DNA of 64,000 nt. It comes from Colius striatus. Taxonomy: Eukaryota > Chordata > Aves > Coliiformes > Coliidae. The DNA lies in the NCBI RefSeq assembly GCF_028858725.1, contig NC_084760.1, positions 82,466,367-82,530,366 on the forward strand. The letters run 5' to 3'. Shown in pieces: positions 1-10,500 of the stretch. Under the pieces are notes generated by a model. It saw only the letters and a program-made list of their open reading frames with translations. It made no database searches and had not been told where the DNA came from. The translations under genes were made by a program, and so were the position numbers. Position 1 is the stretch's first letter, and the number at the start of each line of letters is the position of its first letter.

Positions 1-356
1 TTTTCCTATTAGATTATTGATTTAGGGCCTGCTCTTTCTTCAGCATTCTTAGATATCCCAATTTTATAAATAAAACATTTTGCACATATAAATGTACTCC
101 AAGGTACAGTTGTGTGTTCCTCAATCCTGTTGTCCTGTCTTCTTGAAAAAATGTTGTTCTACAACAATCTTTGGCAGAATTGGGATAATAGATCATAACA
201 TAGGTGTCCAAATAAGTTAAATTGGTAGTTTTATGTATGAAACGTTCAATAAATGTGTATTTCCTCCCTAACTTCAATCAACTATGTGAGAAAGTGCTCA
301 CACAAATAAAACAGCTGTATAAGCCAAAGTATTAAATATTGGTGGTGAAACTTATG

Positions 357-387
357 CGCACACACACGTACACACACACCCACCCCC
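357..387. repeat. CA-rich simple repeat
   Basis: An imperfect (CA)n tract interrupted by CGTA, followed by a C-rich run. It is an ordinary microsatellite with no gene association. Confidence 0.8.
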
Positions 388-2180
388 CGTCATGGACAAC
401 TGTTTGAATGGATCTTGAGGGGGGAAAAAGAATCCCATACAGAAACTAGGCTCTATTTGTTATCCAAATTAACCTTTGTTTAAGGAATTCTTGTCAAACT
501 CTTGTCTTAGCCCTGGTAATACATGTATCAAAAGCACTACATGCACAAGAGACACACAGAGACATACCATCTCCTAGAAATCTATATTTGTTCCATTGTT
601 TTAAAATGAGTTCCAGTGTCAATCTGACACCCAGTTTCCTCAGCAGCCTTCAAGAAATCAGCTGAACCGTTCCTTTTTATCTACCTTGTGTGGCATTGTG
701 AGGAAAAACTAATGCTTACTGAGTGCTCAATGACAGAAGCATGCACTTGTGCTCCACATACTTTTACTGTTGCTAGTACTACCATTTCTTCTCTCAATCT
801 AACAACTGGTTTTTTTCATTAGAAATATAAAGGCAGAGCATATGGCACTTTATGGTACAGTAGTCTTTACAGGATTGCAATTCACAGCTAGTATGTGACA
901 GGTACACGTGTCAAAAATCTGGGTAACCTATATAAGTCTCCTCCAAACAATCTCCATGACCTTGCCATATATAGTTTTGTACTGCAAAGGATCTGATATT
1001 TTTAATTATTTGCTTAAATAAACTTAACCTTTAAAAAGATTCTCCCTGGCACCCAGCTGTTTCTGAAAAAAAAACCCAATCCAAACAAAACCCCACAACT
1101 AACCAACCCCAATCTTCAGAACTTTTATAGAACAAAAATGCATGGAGATTACAAGCCAGTTTATATCCCTACTATTTGCACGGTCATTTGTTTAAAAGTA
1201 TTTGCCTTAGCTAAATTTAAAAAGTTTTCTCTTTTATGATGAATGTATGTGACAGTCTTTATAAACAGTGGGGTTTTTCTTCATGTACCATGCTTGGTTG
1301 TCTGTTTTTTCCCTCAGTGCAACTATTAATCCTGCACTTATTCCACAGTAACATGTGCTTGTGTACCAGCCAGGTGCAGAGAGGTAGTTATAATAGGAAA
1401 TCTGGATCAAAACCAAAAGAAGGAATGGGGGTATTATCAGCAGCATCTTCAGAAATCAATGGCTTTTGCTGTTTCCTACAGAGTTGTCCTAGAAGTTTCA
1501 AAGACTTGCTCATACAGTTCACTATTTGTAATGTTTTAAAATCTGCAACAAATATTAAATTTGAACATTTTGACTCCTCTAATATCTGAATTCTGCTGCC
1601 CTTGCTAGCAGACATATTTTTCTTCTTACCTGCTGCCAGGGCAGGCACACTGAGCCTCTCTGTCCGAAATCTCCACAACAGCATTACAGGATGCCACATG
1701 GAGCAAGTGCGTGATGCCCCCTTCTTCCTCTTCAGCACAGTGCTACCAAATCTACACAAATCCCTATTGATGTACTTACCTGTCCACTACTCCTAACTTA
1801 GACTAGCAGCAATTAATGTTACTAAGATCTCATTCCAAGTTAGAATCTATTTTATGCTTAGAGCAATGAACCTCATTCACTGCTTCAGTCTCTCTGCAAA
1901 TTCAGGCTGACACCACTGCATATAGAAAATATACCTGACCTTTTCAAGATTCCCGTGAAGCCCTAGTAAGCAGAAATACCTCAAAACAAAGCAAACAAAT
2001 CTGAAAATCAATAGAATAATTCTTTCCTTACATCACTTTTGCTTACTTCCCACCTTTTAGGAAACAGTGACTTCAGAAGCCATAAAAGGAAGCTATTCAT
2101 CACTGAAATGTCATGTAATCAATGTTTCAAAAACCTTCCCTAGAAAGACAGAGATTTCAGACGGCAAAGTCTTTGCTTAA

Positions 2181-2219
2181 TCCAATTATCATTTAAATAT
2201 TTGAATGATGATAATTGGA
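2181..2219. repeat. 12-bp perfect inverted repeat (hairpin)
   Basis: The left arm TCCAATTATCAT (2181-2192) is the exact reverse complement of the right arm ATGATAATTGGA (2208-2219). The loop is 15 bases and AT-rich. It could be the remnant of a small palindromic DNA transposon or a chance AT-rich palindrome. No target-site duplication was recognised outside the arms. Confidence 0.75.
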
Positions 2220-3827
2220 CAGGGCTAGACGTCAACTCCCTGAGCACACATAGTCACAGCTGCAGTGATGTGTTTACCCAACAGTAGTAAACATACCAGG
2301 ACAGTAAATGACCATGACACAATCTGGGAACTGTATAAACGTAAAACCTTTACCTTCTATAACAGCACAAGAAGCAACAGAAAATTAACAGCAAGGAATG
2401 CTTCCCTGAAGGCTGGACCAATAATATGTTTAAGGTGCCTGTGATGAGACCCATATACAGATGAACATGGTAACTGTGAGTTTTGTGTGTTTGCATGTGA
2501 TCTGAAACAGTTAACCACACTGATATTTAACCATCATAACCACAATGAGGCAGGAAAAAAGAAAAACCTGAACATTCATTTTCCCAATACCCCTTGGCAG
2601 GTGAGCATCTTTAAGTCCATTTGCTACAAGTGCTCATGCTTAATGAATCATCAACATTGCTAACTTCAAACTGCCTATTTCAGTGCAAAGAGCGAAAGGA
2701 ATAGTTTCTAGAGGTTTGCTACTAGAAAGCTAATCTGGAATGTCTGCTTAATGAGGTAGTTATTTGGCCATTAATTCAATGGTGCCTGAAAAGCCTTGAT
2801 ATTAATCGCAAATGAATGGCAGCAAAGCAAAAAAAATATGTCAGAAGTGTCTTTGTGAGCCATATAAGAAAGTAATCTTTACCAGCAATACTCAGATGGA
2901 GAATACTCCACTCAGCTCTTTCAGTTTCTTGGCAAGATTTCAAACAAATCCTTCCAGGTGCCTTCAACGCATCTTCAGACATAAAGAACACGTGTACACC
3001 TCATGCAAGTTCTGCCAAGTGAACTATGGCACCCACCCATAAAAGCTGATGAAAAATCAGTTTCTGATGAATTTCAGATGATAATTTCTTGCATAAAACC
3101 ACAGGTCTGAAAGTTCAAAACTAATTGGTCTTCACAGAAGGCACATTTATAGTCCTTGCTAAAAGAAACATTTGGCTCTGTTATTTGTAAAGGCTGTCAT
3201 CATGCCTTATCAGATTGTCCAACCAGATCTGCTGATTGGGAAAGCAAAAGTAATTTTGCTTAATAGCAAACCTCAGCTGTGATACAGCAACATGTTCATC
3301 CTATCATCACATTCAGGATGAGTTTTGCTGTCACCAGTATCCCATTTTGCACCCAGGCACTTTTTTATTTTTCCTCCTCAAAACCAGTCATCTGGGAAGA
3401 TACTGTAAGCAAGAGACACCTGCAGGATCTCACGCTGACGCAGTGATTACTGAGCATAGCAACCAGTGGGTCAGCGACAGGGCAGCAACATCCTGAAACA
3501 CACTCCTGGATACTCCAGGATATAAAGCAACTGACAGAAAGTGGCCCACCTTTAGGCCATATATACTTATAGGAGATCACGAAGCCCAGTTTCTATCCAC
3601 AGAAAAAAAATAACTCTAAGGTTTTTTTTAAAAGACTTTATTAGACCCAGAATCTTTTACTTAGTGTAGAGGCCCTAACACAAAGTTTTGTAATAAGATT
3701 TAAGGAACCACAGCTCCTGCTCTTGGCTTGCTGTCTTTCAGTGAATAATGCATCTCTTATGCTGGAGATTCCTTCTGCATCTGGGAAACTCACAGCTTTG
3801 TATTAAAGAAAAAAATACACAAATATT

Positions 3828-3973
3828 GTGTTGTGGAGTTTCCTTCCTTGGAGGTCTTCAAGACCCACCTGGACATGTTCTTATGCGACCTGATCTAGGT
3901 GAACCTGCTTCTGCAGGGGGGTTAGAATAGATGATTTCTAAAGGTCCCTTCCAACCCCTACCATTCTATGATT
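3828..3973 (+). mobile_element. CR1 LINE 3' fragment
   Basis: A 5'-truncated CR1 retroposon in plus orientation. It preserves the last part of the ORF2 reading frame (the stretch reading as cttggaggtcttcaagaccc) and the 3' UTR with 'ggtcccttccaacccctacc'. It ends in the diagnostic ATTCTATGATT. Truncation at the 5' side is the normal outcome of target-primed reverse transcription. It lies outside any gene. Confidence 0.93.
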
Positions 3974-4533
3974 GTTCATTGCCCTCCTTTCTGCTTAATC
4001 TAATCTGCTTGTCTTTAATTTTGGCACATACCTCTTATGTTCACTGATAATACAAAGGCACCAGTCATTCTTGCCCAGAATTAATGATGGTGAGATTGGC
4101 GGAGAGTCTCTGGCTAGAGCGATGCTCAGCTAGTCCAGAACTGGAGTATTTATGCAACCTGAGGCACTGTGGAGAGATGGGCTGATGAAAAGAGTGATAC
4201 CAGAACAAGTCTGTAGGTGCAACAGACTTAACATCTGAAATCTGTGTATCTCTTATTTTGACGAATATACGATTTTGGTGCAAATCTGGGCCATTCTCAA
4301 GAAAAACTGAATGTCAGTGATAACCCTGTATACAAAAGAAAGTCTTTCTTGCTATCCTACTGAAAAGGAATGAATAGAATAAATCTAAGAGGGGAAAAAA
4401 AACCTGTCACATTTCTACAAGCAAAGAATTAAAATAGTCTTCATGCCTTGCAACAGTATTGCCAAATTACTATCTTGGATGGTCCTTTCTCCAGTTTTTG
4501 CAGCATAAAGAACAGCATTAAGAACAAAACAAA

Positions 4534-4580
4534 ACTAGATGATCTTTAGATCCAACCCCTACCACTCTGTGGTTCTGTGA
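4534..4580 (+). mobile_element. CR1 LINE 3' terminal scrap
   Basis: About 47 bases match only the CR1 3' end: 'actagatgatctttag', then 'tccaacccctaccactctg', then a diverged terminal octamer 'ctgtggttctgtga'. It is older and more diverged than the copy at 3828. No coding part remains. Confidence 0.75.
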
Positions 4581-7057
4581 AAACAAAACTACACAAGGAA
4601 GAATGTGAGAACACCCTGACACAACGAGAATCCTTCAACGTTTCCCGTTTGACTTTCATCTGACTGTGTGCTACAGGCACAGTAACATTTTTATAGCTAA
4701 TCCGTTCTTTTCTCTCAATAATCTGCTTCAAAATGTTGCTTATACTTGGCTCAATAATAGGTCTGGCCAATGAACATGTAGAAACAGCACGGACAGTACA
4801 GGAATTCAGCAGTACTGAGGAAAATCCTAATCCTACTAAATTTGGCAGTACAAATCTCTTACGTAACTTGTGATTTAGAGGACAGTCTGATCATCTGGGA
4901 ACATTAATGTGTTCTTCTCAGTACATTAAACAAAACTGGCAACTTTCTGCTAGAGATTTTCTTTTGTTTATCACTGCATAATGTCTCAGAAAAGGTGTCT
5001 CACGCTACCAAGACATTTTTAGTATCAACCAAATGCTTTTACGTGACTAAGTTATACTGAAGGTGTGTATAAGTTTAAAGACTAATTTTAAGTCCTTCTT
5101 TGTGAAGACTGCCTTGAACCACGGTGCCTCTCAGAGGTGCAGGACAGAGCTTGTCATCTAAACTTAAAGCAATGGCTCTCCACAACAACGCTTGGAACAT
5201 GGGCTTTTCTGAAAGTCCAGTTATATCAACAAACTTTACAGATCTCAGGAACTGAACCTCTCATGAGGCTAAGAAAGTTTGAGAGCTACGGCATGTACAA
5301 ACCACTAGAACATCAAACCACTGTTTGTATCAACTATTAAAAAACACCCTAAACAAAAACAAACCTGTCATCCTTTTCCCACAAAAATAACATTCTAATA
5401 CACAAAAGCAGTTACCCAGTAATAGGATACAGGTGCATAAAAGCTCTATTCATAAAGTAATTATGAACACAGGATCATATTGATCTAAGAACAATGGCGA
5501 TTTAAGTAATTACAAAATGAGGTAATAGTTCATTCAGTGCCAATATTTACAGAATGCAATAAAGACTGAATTCAAAACCATGTATTCAAAAATTACAAAC
5601 TAATGCTTTTGAAATAGACATAGTATCAAGTTTTAGGAAGACAAGAAAAGAAGTTTTATTCACAGAATAGCAAAGATCAACCTTAAAGAACACATCCATA
5701 AAGGTGAAGAGTTCAGAGAGTATCAGACAATCTGCCACTTGAAATCACCACACACTCTGCTGAAAACACTTGGTACAAAACCTGATGCCAGTTATAGACA
5801 TTTTCTTTTATCCATACAAAGGATGTGCCATACAGATGTACACTAATAACATAATTCCTTGATGTGATTGGAAACAAGTGGCCACCTCTCTGTGGAAATA
5901 ACTTTGTAGGTTGCCAGCTATCACTACCTAGCTAATCCACATATCTCCATTCAATTGTTATGGTAGGTGAAGTTTTTAAAATGAAAAGCAGCAGCATTCC
6001 TTTCTTCTTTTTCGGAACCCAGCTCATTCCACTAACCTGATAAAGCTTCTAGTACATATAAACTGCTGAAATGAGTGATCATTTTAGCAACTGCCAGATG
6101 TCAACACATTTGGAACAAGAACCTTTGGTAACAAACGCTCAAAACTGGATAGTTAAGGGTGATGGGAAATGTTAGACAACCCCCTTTACAGAGCTACTTA
6201 CAGCACAACCCCAGCATAGCAGGAGCTAAGAGTAAAGAGACTAACTGTATTCCCAGTATTTTTTATTTTCTCCCACTAACACATAGTAAGAACAGTCTCC
6301 ATTAGTCAAGCAGTTGTTTCAGTAATAGATATGAGAAGAAAAGGAAACCTAAAACATGGTATCTATTCATATTCATTCCCATTTATAGTTTTTCTGTTAC
6401 AGTTGAAAGTTGCTCAAGTGTAAGATATTGCCAAGAGGAGATTGATGGGAGAAGTAAACACTTAAATAAGTCTTGTTAATCTCCTTTGTGAATTACGGTA
6501 TTATTTTTCCTTTAAAATGTATGCAGAGTGAACACTTACTACTCTCCATAACAGAAATTGCTTTCTGACCAAAGAAATGCAGAGCCACACTCAGCCTCTC
6601 CTGTTTCGAGAGGCTTACTTCTTGTATCCAGTCAATGCTGAGAAAGAAGAGAAGGCAGACTGTTTTATCTTTCAATTTTGACATGTATATAAAAGCAATT
6701 ACATCACAGAACTCAATTACCAAGTTCCAACCAAGTATTTAAAAGCCAGACTAATTTAGAAAAGGACAAGACTAGACCTGGCATTAGAAACTCATGCTGA
6801 AGACTTCATCGCCTTGTGCCCCAGATGCTGTATGTAAAGCCTCCTTAGAGGCAGTCTTACTGCCGAAACAAGAACTGGCAAACCAACACACTAGATTTCA
6901 GTAGTTTAACAGTTCATGACTTAACCAACCCCACTGTAAGGTGGAAACAGAATTTGACAGGTCAATGCATTAAAACCTGAAGAGTGATACTTAGTAAGGA
7001 CAACATAATAGTTTAGGGAGAGTACAAATACTTATAAGCAAATAACTAAGCAAAGAT
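4581..7057. other. Intergenic flank or possible extended CRIPT 3' region
   Basis: AT-rich sequence without recognisable genes or repeats. If CRIPT uses poly(A) sites beyond the one proposed at 7058, this stretch would hold a longer 3' UTR. A minus-strand AATAAA near 5654-5659 is one possible distal signal. Nothing else is supported. Confidence 0.5.
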
Positions 7058-7063
7058 TTTATT
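7058..7063 (-). terminator. Candidate CRIPT polyadenylation signal
   Basis: The plus-strand hexamer tttatt reads AATAAA on the minus strand. It is the first canonical signal met after the CRIPT stop codon at 7467. It would give a 3' UTR of roughly 400 nt. The downstream GU-rich element is not convincing, so distal sites remain possible. Confidence 0.5.
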
Positions 7064-7466
7064 TTAATGAGGTGACACAAGCTCATTTTATACATCTATA
7101 AAATATTACCATCAGACAAGCAGAAGACTCAAGATATCACAAAAGAATAAAAGTGTTAATCTCAAAGATCTGTGTTACGATGGTAACATAGTTCCAATCT
7201 GTCCACTGGGATCTTCTCATTTACTTTGAACTGTATCAGTTGCTGAAAATCATTACCTGTAAATATCAGTTAACACAGTGCTAAATTAAAAAAAAAAAAA
7301 CAATTATTATGTACATTTCAGGCAAAGGCATCAGGCTGTCTTTGCCTCTCATCTCACTCCCAGCATATGTACTATGTTCCAGAGAGTAATATTCACAATG
7401 ACTTTAGAGAAAAGTTACTGTACAAAGCCACAAAGCTGAAGTTCTTAAGAAGACTAGTCAATATAA

Positions 7467-7531
7467 TTAGACAGAAGTTTGCTTGTAGTTCTTTGTATCC
7501 AAGACCTTCTTGCCACACATTGAGCAGATGC
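7467..7531 (-). CDS. CRIPT: CRIPT coding exon 5
   Basis: This exon encodes residues 81-101, from the split Gly codon through [15 protein letters not shown] to the C-terminal QTSV and TAA. The acceptor reads TTATAG on the minus strand. It contains the last CXXC pair and the PDZ ligand. Confidence 0.96.
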
Positions 7532-10500
7532 CTATAAGCACACAAAAGGTGTGTAAATTATTTCAGTCATTAAAGTTTTTCTTCAAAAATACAGTTGTTA
7601 TGTTTTGGTAAAGACAACTTTCAAAAAATTCTTTAAATGAGCTCTCACTGACTGTCTGTGCCTTTTCTCACCAGCTATTGCAAATTCAGAAGTAATAACA
7701 CAACTTTTAACACAAATTAGTTTGCAGAATATTTTTTTGATACTATCACTTAGAAAAAGAAAGAACCCAAACTCTATTTTGAGAACATTATGATTCACAA
7801 CACCAAGCTAAGCCTCTGTAATTTGCTGGAATACTGGAAGAGAGCCAGGAAAGGTTCTTATCTGGCAAACAGGTAAAAACAATACATTATTAAACTTTGT
7901 AAGTCTTGTTGACAAAATAAAGCTTGAGATGGACAGAAAATAGTTAGGCTAAGAAAATACAGTCACCAACAAACGGACTGCTAAACAGAAGATTAAGAGG
8001 GAGGGAGCTTCAGACAATTAAGCAAGTTGAGAATAATAGAGTTTCAGAGAATGAAGCCATTTAAAAAGCAGCAGAAGTGAGAAACAACAGACACCAAGAA
8101 CACTTGAGAGTTGAAGATGACCACTGACATCCCAGAGGACTTTGACCTGAATCTAAAGAGGGGCAAGTCAGATGACCAGAGCACTAGTCAGAGGCTAGTG
8201 AGGGCAGAGGGGCGGGTTGTCTCAAAGATTCCCTCTTCTAAAGCAGAAAGGTGCTACATCTTCTATCTGATTGGGCCCCATCTCCTTTTACAAGACCATT
8301 CATCAGCAGACAAAAAAAAAAAATAGTCCAGTGGCAACTACTTTTGACAAGTCTCTCCAAATCCTGTGCTTTCACATATTGACATCGTGTGACCAGACAC
8401 TGAGCTATGAGTCCATTAGGAAAGGGAATGGCAAGGATCATGTCATATGATTAAACTGGGAGACCAAAATCCATCTCACAAGCTGTACACTTCAGGTCTA
8501 AATTGAGGAGTAATTAACTTTGGATTGTCTCTTGATTTCAGAGAGTTGAGGCAACAGCTAAGCACTAAGCCTCATGACTGTGTTTTCTCAAGAAACACGC
8601 CAGAATGTCTTTGATGGTCAGAACTACAACCTAAAGCGCCAAAGAGTTCTTAATTTTATGCAGAAATCAGATTCAACCTAGAAAAATACACAGGCAGACA
8701 AAATCCTGAAGCTCACCCAAACCAGACAGAAGTTTAAGAAGGAGAACAAGGTTCTACCATATGGCATTCAGGCAGCCATCTGGTGAGCATCTATCAACTA
8801 GAAAAGGCAACCCTCCTACAGCAGGCTGCTAAACCACTGACTCACTGACACAGTGCACATTTATAGAACAATTAAAAGTCATTTCATAAACAAAACTTGC
8901 TACTGGTTAGCTGTAGCTCTACATCTAAGAGTTGGTTCACCCCATGTTTGTGTGTTATGTGGATTCCTCAGTATTAACAATGTAACTGAGTTTGTGTTGG
9001 GTTTTTTTTCACATTGCAAAGTTTGAGCCCTTTTGCTTACCTACTCACAATCACATGACCTGTAACTTCTATAGCCTTAAGGCTCTCCATCAAATCTGCT
9101 TGAAACTGGGTTCTCACCTTTAGGAATTTTTCAACAGCTTTTAACCATACTGGTCACTTATTATGATTATGAGATAAAAAGCTGCCAGGCATAAGCATAA
9201 TTTCATTGCAGTCATTCACACATAACTCATAAGTACATAAAAATTTTGTGTGTTATGTACTGTCCAATGCCAGATCTCCGTTTCTAGGGACAATTTTTAT
9301 ATTCATTTTTCAGCTGACCAGAATACATGAAGCACATTCCCCTCAAGTGAGGTTCTTCTCGGCCTCTCCTCTGCCCTGGTGAGGCCTCATCTGGAGTACT
9401 GTGTCCTCAGCTCAAGAGGGACAGAACATCTGGAGAGAGTCCAGTGCAGGGCCACCAAGATGATCAGGGGACTAGAACATCTTTCATATGAGGAAAGGCT
9501 GCGGGAACTGGGGCTGTTTAGTCTGGAGGAGACTGAGGGGAGATCTTATTAACATTTATAAATATCTAAAAGGTGGGTGTCTGGAGGCTGGGACATCCTT
9601 TTTTTCTGTAGTCGCTAGCAACAGGACAAGGGGTAATGGGATGAAGCTGGAATACCAGAAGTTTAACTTAAGAAAAAACTATTTCACTGTTCAGGTGAGG
9701 GAGCCCTGGCACAGGCTGCCCAGAGGGGTTGTGCAGGCTCCTTCCTTGGAGGTCTTCAAGACCCGCCTGGACATGTTACTATGCGACCTGATCTAGGTGA
9801 ACCTGTTTCTGGAGGGAGATTGGACTAGACAATCTCTAAAGGTCCCTTTCAACCCCCACCATTCTATGATTCTATGATTTAGCTAATACAAAGAGAGGAG
9901 AGGGGAAATGGGAGTAGAAAAGGGACTGAAACAAGTAATTGAGTTGTGTAAGAATCTAATAAAACTAAGAAAGATTCAACTTGCTAAGTGACAGTTTTCT
10001 ATGCAATTGCTAAGATGAAGCTTACAGTTATTCTTCCAGTTTTACTGCTTTACATATCACATTCTGAAAGATGAGTCATACAATGACTTGGGTTGGAAAG
10101 GATCTCCAGCAGTCTCTAGTCCTGCCCCAGCCCCACTAAAAACACAACCTGCATGAGGGTGGTTCACATCAAGCTCTGAACAACTCCCATAGAGATTCCT
10201 CAATCTCTGTTGGCCTTTTTTATTACAATACTTGACCACTTGTACAGTTAAAATTGCTTTTTCTGTATGCAATCAGAATTTTTCACACTCCAGTCTGTGT
10301 GCACTGTCTCTTATCCTATTGCTGTGCTGCCCAGAAGAGTCTGACCCCACCCTTCCCATGCCTTCCTATCAGTATTTGAAGACAGCAATTAATTCTCATC
10401 TTAGCCTTCTCTTTGTAAGGGAAAACAAATTAAATAGTTCTACTTGCTCTCTAACTTCAAACCAAACTGGAATAATACGGTACTCAGGGAAACTCACCTT

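Larger units (their letters stand above)
1..3827. other. Intergenic flank downstream of CRIPT, no gene recognised
   Basis: AT-rich non-coding sequence. Short open frames are present on both strands, but none shows a conserved domain, a coherent splice structure or a family I recognise. The visible structures are a CA-rich microsatellite near 357-387 and a hairpin at 2181-2219. In other vertebrates SOCS5 lies beyond CRIPT on this side in the same orientation as CRIPT, so this may be the CRIPT-SOCS5 intergenic space. No SOCS5 coding sequence was seen. Confidence 0.6.

Noticed and set aside
8111-8326. Open frame ending in an A-run (8311-8322), considered as a processed retrocopy
   Set aside because: No parent gene was recognised, no target-site duplication was seen, and the A-run is short.
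9488-9796. 102-codon open frame as a host gene
   Set aside because: It is the C-terminal part of the CR1 LINE ORF2 in a truncated, dead copy.
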